Made by a program: the position numbers and the translations under genes | Notes under the pieces: generated by a model | Database searches by the model: none | What the model was told of the DNA's origin: nothing | What the model saw: the letters and a program-made list of their open reading frames with translations, nothing else | Assembly (NCBI RefSeq): GCF_017368815.1 | Contig: NZ_JAFNME010000018.1 | Location: 1 to 64,000 of the forward strand | Direction: 5' to 3' | Source of the DNA: Comamonas denitrificans | GTDB lineage: Bacteria > Pseudomonadota > Gammaproteobacteria > Burkholderiales > Burkholderiaceae_C | DNA length: 64,000 nucleotides | Part shown: piece after piece, positions 47,257-59,188 of the stretch | Position numbering within the stretch: the stretch's first letter is position 1 | Layout: every line of letters starts with the position of its first letter

Positions 47257-47651
47257 TGCATTAATAGATATTTTTATTGTATTTACTGCGCTAATAGCTC
47301 TTTTTTTGTTTAGAACGTGTTCACGATCTGCGCGCGAAGGGGTGCGGGATGCGGATCGGGATGGGCTGCAAGGCGCAAACCACAGACATAGCGGTAGCTA
47401 TGGCGAGGATTTGCAACGCCGCAGACCGCCCGAGGCCGCGACTGCACACCCGCGAGGAGATTGTGAACACGTTCTTAGAACCTGCTGGTTCTACCGGGCG
47501 TTTTTCAGTAATTTTTCTCAAGGGCAAGCCTCCTACCCAAGGGCATTTCTTTGGGCAGCAGCCTACAATGCCAAGCTGTTTTTGTTTCATTGACTTGCCT
47601 GCGCCTTGGACTGTGCTCAATGGTCCCAGGCGCAGACACCGCCCGCCTGCC
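47257..47651. other. Gene-free stretch upstream of maeB
   Basis: 395 bases. First a partial family 2 repeat (ATTAATAGATAT...GCGCTAATAGCT, 47262-47298), then a full family 1 repeat (47310-47477), then about 170 bases of maeB leader. The maeB reading frame is open back into the repeat but shows no family similarity there. Confidence 0.7.
47310..47477. repeat. Dispersed repeat family 1, long full copy
   Basis: A 168-base element, ends TTAGAACGTGTTCACGATCT and the reverse complement of TAAGAACGTGTTCACAATCT. Unlike the 121-base copy it includes a central hairpin: GCGCAAACCACAGACATAGC on the left and GCTATGGCGAGGATTTGCAACGCC-like sequence on the right, so the whole element can fold into one long imperfect stem. 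Confidence 0.88.
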
Positions 47652-49964
47652 ATGCCCCAAAACACCACCTCCCCCGCCCTGGTTGATAAAAAAGCACTGT
47701 TGCGCCAGTCCGCACTGGAGTACCACCAGTTTCCCAAGCCCGGCAAATTGGCCATTGCGGCCACCAAACCCATGGCCAACCAGCACGATTTGGCGCTGGC
47801 GTATTCCCCCGGTGTGGCTGCGCCGTGCGAAGAAATCGTGAAAGACCCCGCCGCCGCCTTCAATTACACCAGTCGGGGCAATCTGGTGGGCGTGATCTCC
47901 AACGGCACCGCCGTGCTGGGCCTGGGCGACATTGGTGCGCTGGCCTCCAAGCCGGTGATGGAGGGCAAGGCCGTGCTGTTCAAAAAGTTCGCCGGGGTTG
48001 ATGTGTTTGACATCGAAATCAACGAAAAAGACCCCCAAAAACTGGTGGAAGTGATTGCCGCGCTGGAGCCCACCTTTGGCGCCATCAACCTCGAAGACAT
48101 CAAAGCGCCCGACTGCTTTTACGTCGAGCGCGAGCTGCGCAAGCGCCTGAACATCCCCGTGTTCCACGACGACCAGCACGGTACCGCCATCACCGTGGCG
48201 GCGGCCATGGTCAATGCCTTGAGCGTGGCGGGCAAAAAAATTGAGGAGGTCAAACTGGTGGCCTCTGGTGCCGGTGCGGCGGCCTTGGCCTGCTTGAATT
48301 TGCTGCTGGTGCTGGGCCTGAAGCGCGAAAACGTCTTTGTCACCGACCTGGCCGGTGTGGTCTATGAGGGCCGCGCCGAGTTGATGGACGAGGACAAAGC
48401 CCTGTTTGCCCAAAAAACCGAGCTGCGCACCCTGGCCCAGGTGATTGAGGGGGCCGATGCCTTCCTGGGCCTGTCGGCGGGCAATGTGCTGAAAAAAGAG
48501 ATGGTGGCCACCATGGCCGCCAAGCCCATCATCTTTGCCCTGGCCAACCCCACGCCCGAAATCCTGCCCGAGGATGTCAAAGCCGTGCGCAGCGATGCCA
48601 TCATCGCCACGGGCCGCACCGACTACCCCAACCAGGTGAATAACGTCCTGTGCTTCCCCTACATCTTCCGGGGCGCGCTGGACTGCGGTGCCACCACCAT
48701 CACCAAAGAGATGGAAGTGGCCGCCGTTCACGCCATTGCCGATTTGGCCAAGGCCGAGCAAAGCGAAGAAGTGGCCGCCGCCTACATTGGCCACACCCTG
48801 AGCTTTGGCCCCGAATACCTGATTCCCAAACCGTTTGATCCGCGCCTGATGCTCATCGTGGCACCGGCCGTGGCGCAAGCGGCGGCCGAATGCGGCGTGG
48901 CCCAGCGCCCGATTGCCGACATGGCCGCCTACCGCGAGCAGCTCAAAACCTTTGTCTATGCCTCGGGCACGATGATGAAACCCATCGTCATGGCCGCGAA
49001 AAAGGCGACCAAAAAACGTGTCGCCTTCGCCGAAGGCGAAGAAGAGCGCGTGCTGCGCGCCGCCCAGGTGGTGATTGACGAGCGCATCGCCCGCCCCACC
49101 CTGATTGGCCGGCCCAGCGTGATTGCCAAGCGCATCGAAAAATTCGGCCTGCGCCTGCAAGAAGGGCGCGATTACGACGTGGTCAATGTCGAGCACGACG
49201 CGCGCTACCACGACTTTTGGCAGACCTACCACCAGATGACCGAGCGCAAGGGCATGACCGCCCCCATGGCCAAGATCGAAATGCGCCGCCGCCTGACGCT
49301 GATCGGCTCCATGCTGCTGCACAAGGGCGAAGTCGATGGCCTGATCTGCGGCACCTGGGGCACCACCCAGCTGCACCTGCAGTACATCGACCAGGTCATT
49401 GGCCGCAGCCCCACAGCGCACACCTACGCCTGCATGAACTGCCTGCTGCTGCCCGAGCGCCAGGTGTTCATCGTCGATACCCACGTCAATTACGACCCCA
49501 GCGCCGAGCTGCTGGCCGAGATCACCATCATGGCCGCCGAAGAGGTGCGCCGCTTTGGCATCAAGCCCAAGGTGGCCCTGCTCTCGCACAGCAACTTTGG
49601 CTCCAGCACCCAGCCCAGCGCCGTCAAAATGAGCCAAACCCTGGCGCTGCTGCGCAGCAAAGCCCCGTGGCTGGAAGTCGATGGCGAGATGCACGGCGAT
49701 GTCGCCCTGGATGGCGATGCCCGCCGCGCCCTCATGCCGCGCAGCACCTTGGAGGGCGATGCCAACCTGCTGGTCATGCCCAACATCGACGCGGCCAACA
49801 TCAGCTACAACCTGCTCAAGCAAGCCGCTGGCGGCGGCATCGCCATCGGCCCGGTGCTGCTGGGGGCCAACCGCCCGGTACACATCCTCACCCCCAGCGC
49901 CACCGTGCGCCGCATCGTGAACATGACCGCGCTGACCGTGGCCGATGCCAACGTGGGGCGCTAA
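47652..49964 (+). CDS. maeB: NADP-dependent malic enzyme with phosphotransacetylase domain
   Basis: 770 residues. Decarboxylates malate to pyruvate, supplying NADPH. The N-terminal malic domain has [12 protein letters not shown], the NAD-binding part [16 protein letters not shown], and [13 protein letters not shown]. From about residue 430 a phosphate acetyltransferase-type domain follows ([30 protein letters not shown] to the end), typical of MaeB and probably regulatory, binding acetyl-CoA. ATG 47652 gives the conserved [25 protein letters not shown]. It fits with acetate and organic-acid use (actP, aspA nearby). Confidence 0.95.
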   Translation: MPQNTTSPALVDKKALLRQSALEYHQFPKPGKLAIAATKPMANQHDLALAYSPGVAAPCEEIVKDPAAAFNYTSRGNLVGVISNGTAVLGLGDIGALASKPVMEGKAVLFKKFAGVDVFDIEINEKDPQKLVEVIAALEPTFGAINLEDIKAPDCFYVERELRKRLNIPVFHDDQHGTAITVAAAMVNALSVAGKKIEEVKLVASGAGAAALACLNLLLVLGLKRENVFVTDLAGVVYEGRAELMDEDKALFAQKTELRTLAQVIEGADAFLGLSAGNVLKKEMVATMAAKPIIFALANPTPEILPEDVKAVRSDAIIATGRTDYPNQVNNVLCFPYIFRGALDCGATTITKEMEVAAVHAIADLAKAEQSEEVAAAYIGHTLSFGPEYLIPKPFDPRLMLIVAPAVAQAAAECGVAQRPIADMAAYREQLKTFVYASGTMMKPIVMAAKKATKKRVAFAEGEEERVLRAAQVVIDERIARPTLIGRPSVIAKRIEKFGLRLQEGRDYDVVNVEHDARYHDFWQTYHQMTERKGMTAPMAKIEMRRRLTLIGSMLLHKGEVDGLICGTWGTTQLHLQYIDQVIGRSPTAHTYACMNCLLLPERQVFIVDTHVNYDPSAELLAEITIMAAEEVRRFGIKPKVALLSHSNFGSSTQPSAVKMSQTLALLRSKAPWLEVDGEMHGDVALDGDARRALMPRSTLEGDANLLVMPNIDAANISYNLLKQAAGGGIAIGPVLLGANRPVHILTPSATVRRIVNMTALTVADANVGR

Positions 49965-50055
49965 TCCGCGCTAAACCTTGCTGGCACAACCTGGGCGCGA
50001 GTTTGTTTTTAAGAGCTGCTCGCGCACACTTCACCTTACTTTTAAGCCTTTATCT

Positions 50056-50466
50056 GTGAAATCTCTTATTTCACTTGCGCAGCGTACTGCAAACCTTGTA
50101 GCACCCCGCCGCTGGCGGCTGGTGGCGGCCGCGCTGGCAGCCAGCGTGTTGCACACCGCCTGCGCCGACCAAACGGCCAGTCAAGTCAGCCTGGCCCAGC
50201 TGCCCGTGCAGGCCCGCACCACCTATGAGCGCATCCACAACGGTGGCCCCTTTCCCTACGACAAAGACGGCAGCATCTTTGGCAACCGCGAGCGCCTGTT
50301 GCCGGCCGAAAAACGCGGCTACTACCGCGAATACACCGTCAAAACCCCGCGCGAACGCAGCCGGGGGGCGCGGCGCATCGTCTGCGGCGGCTGGCAAGCC
50401 ACCCGGCCCGATGCCTGCTACTACACCGCCGACCACTACGCCAGTTTTGCCCGCATCACCCCTTAA
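50056..50466 (+). CDS. Secreted barnase-like guanyl-specific ribonuclease
   Basis: 136 residues. An N-terminal signal (RRWRLVAAALAASVLHTACA) is followed by a compact RNase of the barnase/N1 family: the general base Glu in YREYTV, the Arg in GARRIVCGG and the catalytic His in TADHYASF are in order with the right spacing, and FPYDKDGSIFGNRERLLP is the family's loop. It should cut RNA after guanosine outside the cytoplasm. The start is uncertain: GTG 50056 fits the signal length. The barstar gene follows at 13 bases. Confidence 0.85.
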   Translation: MKSLISLAQRTANLVAPRRWRLVAAALAASVLHTACADQTASQVSLAQLPVQARTTYERIHNGGPFPYDKDGSIFGNRERLLPAEKRGYYREYTVKTPRERSRGARRIVCGGWQATRPDACYYTADHYASFARITP

Positions 50467-50479
50467 GCCCACCCCTGCC

Positions 50480-50893
50480 ATGACTGCTGATACCGCCCAT
50501 TTACTGAGCAACCTCCCACCCCAGGTGGTGCAGTCCATCCGCGCCTTTCGCGTGCCCGACTTGCAAGCCGCCGCGCAGGCCAGCGGCCAGCATTTTCTGT
50601 ATGCCAACCTGGCCCACATCGACACCAAGGCCGAGGCCCTGGAGCTGATTGGCCAGGAATTTCACCTGCCCGCCTACTTTGGCAAAAACTTTGATGCCCT
50701 GTACGACTGCCTGACCACCCCCCTGGCCCGCGCTTGCCAGCAGCCGGGCTTTGTCGTGGTGCTGGACCAACTGCCCGTCACCGCCAAGTTTGACAAAACC
50801 GTGCGCGAGCAATTGCTCGATTGCTTTCAGGATGCGGCCGATTTCTGGGCTGAGCAGGGCGTGGCGTTTCGGTGTTTTTATTCGTATTTGTAA
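50480..50893 (+). CDS. Barstar-family ribonuclease inhibitor
   Basis: 137 residues. Barstar binds barnase-like RNases in the cytoplasm and blocks the active site. The family core is visible: an Asp-rich strand (NLAHIDTKAEALELIGQEFHLPAYFGKNFDALYDCLT) whose FGKNFDALYDCL helix carries the acidic residues that cap the RNase site, then GFVVVLDQLPVTAKFDKTVREQLLDCFQDA. Right behind the RNase gene and in the same direction, so the pair is a classical toxic-enzyme/immunity unit. It has an N-terminal extension of ~25 residues. A terminator follows. Confidence 0.9.
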   Translation: MTADTAHLLSNLPPQVVQSIRAFRVPDLQAAAQASGQHFLYANLAHIDTKAEALELIGQEFHLPAYFGKNFDALYDCLTTPLARACQQPGFVVVLDQLPVTAKFDKTVREQLLDCFQDAADFWAEQGVAFRCFYSYL

Positions 50894-50898
50894 AAAAC

Positions 50899-50950
50899 CA
50901 AGAGCTGCTACCGCTTTAAATAAAACGTTTTCACGGGTTTAACGCCAAAA
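50899..50950. repeat. Family 2 repeat, left-arm copy
   Basis: AGAGCTGCTACCGCTTTAAAT with only a weak right arm, directly after the barstar stop. Confidence 0.45.
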
Positions 50951-50953
50951 ATC

Positions 50954-50986
50954 AAGAAAGCACCTGCGCAAGGTGCTTTCTTTTTT
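50954..50986 (+). terminator. Terminator after barstar
   Basis: Stem AAGAAAGCACCT/AGGTGCTTTCTT with a 5-base loop and T run; it also suits the converging M20 peptidase gene. Confidence 0.9.
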
Positions 50987-51000
50987 AAAGCTTTGCTGCT

Positions 51001-52485
51001 TTACCCCGTGGCTGTGGCTGCCGCGTTGGCTGCCATGGCCGCCACCACCTGCGCCACGGCGGCGGTCAGCTTTTTCGCATAGGGCACATGCAAAAACTCG
51101 TTCGGGCCGTGGGCGTTGCTTTTGGGGCCGAGCACGCCGCAGACCATCATTTGCGCTTTAGGAAAGCCTTGGCTGAGCATGTTCATCAGCGGAATCGTGC
51201 CGCCTTGGCCGATGTAGCCGCAGTCGGCGCCAAAGTGGGCGCGGCTGGCGGCGTGCAGGGCGGTTTCAAACCACGGGGCCATGCCGGGGGCGTTCCAGCC
51301 GTTGGCGCTTGAGGCCCCTTCAAAGGTGACTTTGGCGTGGTAGGGCGCGTTGTCTTCCAGCAGGGTTTTGAGTTCTTCCACACAGGTGGCGGCATCGGCC
51401 AGCGGCGGCAGGCGCAGGCTCAGTTGAAACGCCGTGTAGGGCCGCAGCACATTGCCCGCATCGCGCAGGGCGGGCAGGCCTTCGGCACCGGTGACGGACA
51501 GGGTGGGATGCCAGGTGCGTTGGAGCAGCGCCTGGGCGGGGTCGTCCGTCATGGGCAGGGCAAAACGGGGGCTGCCACTGCCGCAATCGTGCTGCGCCCA
51601 GGGGAAGGTGTTCCAGGTGGTGTTGCCCAAAATGGCGGCAGTGGCCTGCGCCTGCTGCACGCGCTCGGTGGGGATGGTGCAGTGAAAGCTGGCGGGCAGG
51701 ATGCGGCCGGTGGCGCTGTCCTCCAGCCGGTCCAGCACCTGGCGCAGGATGCGAAACGACGAGGGCACCACGCCCGAGGCATCGCCCGAGTGCACACCTT
51801 CGGTCAGGATTTGCACTTTGAGGGTGCCGCTGGCCATGCCGCGCAGGCTGGTGGTCAGCCACAGCTGGTCGTAGTTGCCCGCGCCGCTGTCCAGGCAGAT
51901 CACCAGGCCGATATCGCCCAGCTGGGGTTGGAGTGCGTCGATATAGGGCAGCAGGTCGCCCGAGCCGCTTTCCTCGCTGGTTTCAATCAGGCCGACGATG
52001 CGCGGGTGCGGCGTGTTCTGGCTTTTCAGCGCCTGGATGGCGGCAATGCTGGCGTAAATGGCGTAGCCATCGTCTGCGCCGCCCCGGCCGTAGAGTTTGT
52101 CGCCCTCGAGCACAGGGGTCCACGGCCCCAGATCGCGGCGCCAGCCGTCAAACTCGGGCTGCTTATCGAGGTGGCCATACATCAGCACCGTGGGACGGCT
52201 GGCGGCGTTCTCTTGCGTGCCCGCCACTTCAAAAAACAACAGCGGCGTGCGCCCCGGCAGGCGCAAAATTTCTAGCTTCAGGCCCGCCACCTTTTGCGCC
52301 TCCACCCACTGGGCGGCGTTGCGCACCACTTGGTCGAGCAGGCCTTGCTGCTGCCAGTCGGGCGCAAACATGGGCGATTTGGCGGGAATGGCAATGTAGT
52401 CCTTGAGCTGGGGCAGGATGCTGCGGTCCCACTGGTGGCTCACTTGCGCCAGCGCCTGGCTGGGGTTGAGGGGGGAGTGCGTCAT
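51001..52485 (-). CDS. M20-family metallopeptidase
   Basis: 494 residues. A zinc-dependent dipeptidase or deacylase. Metal-site motifs: LMYGHLDKQPEFDGW, GRGGADDGYAIYASIAAI, LIETSEESGSGDLLPY (catalytic Glu), LDSGAGN and the late His in NAHGPNEFLHVPYAK. A lid/dimer domain is inserted between (LKVQILTEGVHSGDASG). ATG 52483-52485 matches a typical N-terminus; the longer open frame is not similar to the family. Substrate unknown; the LxYGHLDKQP form is common in carnosine/CNDP-like peptidases. Confidence 0.9.
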   Translation of the reverse strand: MTHSPLNPSQALAQVSHQWDRSILPQLKDYIAIPAKSPMFAPDWQQQGLLDQVVRNAAQWVEAQKVAGLKLEILRLPGRTPLLFFEVAGTQENAASRPTVLMYGHLDKQPEFDGWRRDLGPWTPVLEGDKLYGRGGADDGYAIYASIAAIQALKSQNTPHPRIVGLIETSEESGSGDLLPYIDALQPQLGDIGLVICLDSGAGNYDQLWLTTSLRGMASGTLKVQILTEGVHSGDASGVVPSSFRILRQVLDRLEDSATGRILPASFHCTIPTERVQQAQATAAILGNTTWNTFPWAQHDCGSGSPRFALPMTDDPAQALLQRTWHPTLSVTGAEGLPALRDAGNVLRPYTAFQLSLRLPPLADAATCVEELKTLLEDNAPYHAKVTFEGASSANGWNAPGMAPWFETALHAASRAHFGADCGYIGQGGTIPLMNMLSQGFPKAQMMVCGVLGPKSNAHGPNEFLHVPYAKKLTAAVAQVVAAMAANAAATATG

Positions 52486-52559
52486 GGTGAAGTCCGTTGT
52501 GCGCAGGAATGCGCAAAAGTGTGCAGAAGAGGGGGCAAAGAGGGGTGAAAATTTTGCGC

Positions 52560-53294
52560 CTATTGTTGCAACTCGGCCCAGCGCTGGGGCGTGCCCACAT
52601 CGGTCCAGCGGCCGGTGTAGAGGCTGGCCCCCACCCGCCCGGCATCCATGGCGCGGCGCAGCAGTGGGGCCAGGGGGGCGGCCTGGCCGGTGGGGTTGCC
52701 GGGGGCCAGCGCACACCACGGGGCGCTAAACAGTGCCGCTTTGAACAGCCCAATGGTGCTGTAGGTGTAGCGCGGCATGGGGCTGTCGGCAGGAAGGTTG
52801 AGCGCCCGGCCAGCGGCCAGGCCAAAGTCGCCCTGCGGGTTGTGCGCTGGGTTGGGCACCAGCCACAGGTGGGCCAGATCGTCGCTGGCGGCAAAGGCGG
52901 CATGGGCGGCCGGGTCAAACACAAAGTCTGGCACAAACACATCGCCCGCGGCCAGCCAGAACACCGGCGGCAACTGGGGCAGGGCGCGGGCAATGCCGCC
53001 CGCGGTTTCCAGGGCATGGCCAAAATCGTCCTGCTCATGCGAATAGCGCAATTGCAGCGGGCTGCCGCGCCAAGTGGCATCCAGGTGCTGCGGAATGTGT
53101 GCGCCCAGCCAGGCGGTATTGATCAGCACCTGCGCCACGCCATCGCGCAGCAGCGCGGCGATGTGCCAATCCAGCAGCGCTCGGCCCTGCACGGGCAGCA
53201 GGGGTTTTGGGGTGTGGTCGGTCAGCGGGCGCATGCGCTCACCGCGGCCGGCGGCCAGCAGCATGGCCGCCGGCGAGGAAAAAGAAGGAGTCAT
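52560..53294 (-). CDS. murU: N-acetylmuramate-1-phosphate uridylyltransferase
   Basis: 244 residues. Makes UDP-MurNAc from MurNAc-1-phosphate and UTP in the peptidoglycan recycling route that bypasses fosfomycin-sensitive synthesis. The nucleotidyltransferase signature is AMLLAAGRGERMRPLTDHTPKPLLPV, with AAGDVF for the metal site and the MurU-like YTYSTIGLFKAALFS. Start ATG 53292-53294. The AmgK kinase partner, usually the neighbour, is not in the window, so the name rests on sequence pattern; a hexose-1-phosphate uridylyl- or mannosyl-type enzyme cannot be fully excluded. Confidence 0.82.
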   Translation of the reverse strand: MTPSFSSPAAMLLAAGRGERMRPLTDHTPKPLLPVQGRALLDWHIAALLRDGVAQVLINTAWLGAHIPQHLDATWRGSPLQLRYSHEQDDFGHALETAGGIARALPQLPPVFWLAAGDVFVPDFVFDPAAHAAFAASDDLAHLWLVPNPAHNPQGDFGLAAGRALNLPADSPMPRYTYSTIGLFKAALFSAPWCALAPGNPTGQAAPLAPLLRRAMDAGRVGASLYTGRWTDVGTPQRWAELQQ

Positions 53295-53475
53295 ACCAGC
53301 AAGGAACAAAGCAATGGATACGGCAAGAGCCGTGAATGTAGTGGTTGCCCAGTATCCTCACTTACTACCCCCAAGAACCTGGGCTCTGTAACCACGTGGA
53401 AACCCGAGGGCTTTGCGCCGTTAAAATCCGGGGTTTTCTCTCCATTCACTTCCATCCACTCGGAGCTTTTCTCCC

Positions 53476-56539
<3,064 letters not shown>

Positions 56540-56565
56540 GCCGGCACCGTGGTCAATATAAAACC

Positions 56566-56637
56566 ATAGCTTGTTGCGCTTGTAAATAAAGGATTTCAAC
56601 ATCAAAACATATTGAAATCCTTATAAACAAAGCGCTA
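56566..56637. repeat. AT-rich palindromic repeat, family 2, with internal hairpin
   Basis: Outer ATAGCTTGTTGCGCTTGT and AACAAAGCGCTA; inner ATAAAGGATTTCAA and TTGAAATCCTTAT pair perfectly. It lies just after gap. Confidence 0.8.
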
Positions 56638-56646
56638 AAAGATCGC

Positions 56647-56680
56647 AAAAAAAGCCAGTGCGCAAGTGCTGGCTTTTTTT
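56647..56680 (+). terminator. Terminator after gap
   Basis: A run of A and AGCCAG pair with CTGGCT and a run of T around a 10-base loop. Confidence 0.85.
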
Positions 56681-56808
56681 ATGCGGGTAAACCCCTGGAA
56701 ATGTCCCAAAAACCCCAGAGATTGACACCATAGAATCCCCTGCGCGACATTGCTGCACTGCAGCAATTTGCTGTGATACCGAGAACAGTCATTCATCCAG
56801 GGAGCCCT

Positions 56809-57129
56809 ATGTCCAATCCTTTGTACGAACACATCAAGCGCGATCCGCGCTACACCGAGCTGGTGCAGCGGCGCGGGCGCTTTGCCGCCACGCTGGCGCT
56901 GCTGGTGATCGTGGTTTTTTTCAGCTTTGTGCTGCTGGTGGCGTTTGCCCCGCAGGTGATTGCCATCCGCCTGTTTGAGGGGAGCCACCTGACGGTGGGC
57001 ATCGCGCTGGGCTTTGCGCAGTTTGTCTTTTTCTGTGCCCTGACCTGGGTGTACGTGCGCCGCGCCAATGGCGAATTTGACGTTTTGAACGCACAAATTG
57101 TGCAAGATGCCCTGAGGAAAACCGCATGA
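56809..57129 (+). CDS. DUF485 small membrane protein
   Basis: 106 residues, two transmembrane helices ([22 protein letters not shown] and [25 protein letters not shown]) preceded by the DUF485 start [22 protein letters not shown]. The family (YjcH) nearly always stands before the acetate symporter gene and is thought to assist it. ATG 56809 has AGGGAG upstream; the last four bases overlap actP (ATGA), so the pair is translationally coupled. Confidence 0.93.
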   Translation: MSNPLYEHIKRDPRYTELVQRRGRFAATLALLVIVVFFSFVLLVAFAPQVIAIRLFEGSHLTVGIALGFAQFVFFCALTWVYVRRANGEFDVLNAQIVQDALRKTA

Positions 57130-58811
57130 CCCGCTTACGCACGCATTCCTGGCTGCGCAATGCGGCCGCCGTGGCCCTGCTGGCCACGCCTGCCCTGGCG
57201 CTGGCCGCCCCCGACCTGGGCGCAGCCCAAAAGCAGCCGCTCAACTGGCACGCCATTGGCATGTTTTTTGCCTTTGTGCTGATGACGCTGGGCATCACCT
57301 ACTGGGCCGCGGGGCGCTCTAAATCGGCCTCGGATTTTTACACCGCCGGTGGCGGCATCACCGGCAAGCAAAACGGCCTGGCGATTGCCGGTGACTTCAT
57401 GTCGGCCGCCACGCTGCTGGGCCTGACGGCCATGATCTACGGCGACGGTGTGGATGGCTACATCTACATGGTGGCCTTTTTTGTGGGCTGGCCCATCATT
57501 TTGTTTTTGATGGCCGAGCGCCTGCGCAACCTGGGCAAGTTCACCTTTGCCGACATCACCGCCTACCGCCTGAGCCAAGGCCCGGTGCGCACCATGGCGG
57601 CCATCAGCTCGCTCACGGTGGTGTGCTTCTACCTGGTGGCGCAAATGGTGGGGGCTGGTCAGCTGATCAAGCTGCTGTTTGGTCTGGACTACAACGTGGC
57701 CCTGGTGGTGGTGGGCGTGCTGATGATGGTCTATGTGATCTTTGGCGGCATGGTGGCCACGACCTGGGTGCAGATCATCAAGGCCTGCATGCTGCTGGCC
57801 GGTGGCACGGCCATCATGCTGCTGGCGTTTGCGCAGTTTGGCTTTAGCCTGGATACGCTGCTGACCAAGGCCATGGAAGTGCACCGCCTGGGCACCAACA
57901 TGCTCTCGCCGGGCAAGCTGCTGGCCGATCCGGTCACCGCCCTGTCCATGGGGTTGGGCCTGATGTTTGGTATCGCTGGTCTGCCGCACATTCTGATGCG
58001 CTTTTTTACCGTGACCAACGCCCAAGAGGCGCGCAAATCGGTGTTCTACGCCTCGGGCATCATTGCTTTCTTCTTCAACGTGATCGCCATCATGGGCCTG
58101 AGCGCCATCGTGCTGGTGGGCACCAACCCCGAGTTTTTTGAGGGTGGCGTGGTCGGCGGCAAGCTGATTGGCGGCGGCAACATGGTGGCGCTGCACCTGG
58201 CCAAGGCCGCTGGTGGCAACCTGCTGCTGGGCTTTTTGTCTGCGGTGGCCTTTGCGACGATTTTGGCCGTGGTGGCGGGCTTGGCGCTGGCCGGTGCCTC
58301 GGCCATTTCGCACGACCTGTATGCCCGCGTGATCATGAAAGGCAAGGCCAGCGAGTCCAGCGAAATCCGCGTCTCCAAGATCGCCACGCTGGGCCTGGGC
58401 GTGGTGGCGGTGCTGCTGGGCATGGCCTTTGAAAAGATGAACGTGGCCTTTATGGTGGCCCTGGCGTTTGGCGTGGCCTCGTGTGCCAACTTCCCCGTGC
58501 TGCTCATGTCCATGTACTGGAAGGGGCTGACCACGCGCGGTGCCCTGGTGGGAGGCTACACCGGCTTGATCAGCTCGGTGCTGTTCGTGGTGTTCTCCAA
58601 ATCGGTTTGGGTGGATGTGCTGGGCAACCCCGCCCCGCTGTTCCCCTACACCCAACCGGCCCTGTTTGCCATGCCGTTGGCTTTCCTGGCGATTTATGTG
58701 TTCTCCAAGCTGGACACCAGCGCCCAGGCCCAGGCCGAACGGGCTGCGTTTGACGACCAGTACGTGCGCGCCCAAACCGGCGTAGGGGCGGCCAGCGCTG
58801 CGGCGCACTGA
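57126..58811 (+). CDS. actP: Cation/acetate symporter
   Basis: 561 residues; a signal peptide-like N-terminus then about 13 transmembrane helices of the sodium:solute symporter family. Visible: [41 protein letters not shown], then the sodium-site region [17 protein letters not shown] and [22 protein letters not shown]. Takes up acetate, and perhaps propionate or pyruvate. It pairs with DUF485 upstream; nearby maeB and aspA support use of organic acids. Confidence 0.94.
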   Translation: MTRLRTHSWLRNAAAVALLATPALALAAPDLGAAQKQPLNWHAIGMFFAFVLMTLGITYWAAGRSKSASDFYTAGGGITGKQNGLAIAGDFMSAATLLGLTAMIYGDGVDGYIYMVAFFVGWPIILFLMAERLRNLGKFTFADITAYRLSQGPVRTMAAISSLTVVCFYLVAQMVGAGQLIKLLFGLDYNVALVVVGVLMMVYVIFGGMVATTWVQIIKACMLLAGGTAIMLLAFAQFGFSLDTLLTKAMEVHRLGTNMLSPGKLLADPVTALSMGLGLMFGIAGLPHILMRFFTVTNAQEARKSVFYASGIIAFFFNVIAIMGLSAIVLVGTNPEFFEGGVVGGKLIGGGNMVALHLAKAAGGNLLLGFLSAVAFATILAVVAGLALAGASAISHDLYARVIMKGKASESSEIRVSKIATLGLGVVAVLLGMAFEKMNVAFMVALAFGVASCANFPVLLMSMYWKGLTTRGALVGGYTGLISSVLFVVFSKSVWVDVLGNPAPLFPYTQPALFAMPLAFLAIYVFSKLDTSAQAQAERAAFDDQYVRAQTGVGAASAAAH

Positions 58812-58836
58812 TTCGGCAGATGGCTGCTGTCCTTGC

Positions 58837-58867
58837 AAAAGAGCTGCGCGAGCGCAGCTCTTTTTTT
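58837..58867 (+). terminator. Terminator after actP
   Basis: Stem GAGCTGCG/CGCAGCTC with a 4-base loop followed by seven T. Confidence 0.95.
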
Positions 58868-59188
58868 ATGGCTGGGCGCATTTTTATCGCACTGCCTTGC
58901 AGGGAAATGCGAAAAAAACAACTTAATAATGCATTTTAAGAATAGTTGTGATTATAAATGAGGCAATAAATTGACTTTTGCACCATAGTGAATCAAATCA
59001 CCCAAGGTTATGCACCAAACATGTGCAGCTCATGCACCAGGGGTTTGATAATTCAGCTTCCGCCTTGTCCCTCTGGGCCGTTGCCTGCGCAACGCCGAAC
59101 GACCCAGAGGAACAAGGCGTTGCTACGTCAGGCTGGGCCTGCAGCGCAGCGTCTATTGGTTTTATTTTTTGACAGTGAGAAACACACC
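58868..59188 (+). other. aspA upstream region with a long leader hairpin
   Basis: About 320 gene-free bases. An AT-rich part (58910-58975) probably holds the promoter. Bases 59061-59119 form a bipartite structure: outer arms CGCCTTGTCCCTCTGGG and CCCAGAGGAACAAGGCG (nearly perfect) enclosing an inner hairpin CGTTGC-CTGC-GCAACG. No T run follows, so it is not a simple terminator. Confidence 0.6.

Noticed and set aside
47349-47651. An N-terminal extension of maeB by 101 codons
   Set aside because: The extension is translated from the family 1 repeat and leader; the family's conserved N-terminus starts at 47652.
53385-53402. CACGTG before tkt as another parS
   Set aside because: Only the hexamer core matches; both flanks differ from TGTTN and NAACA.
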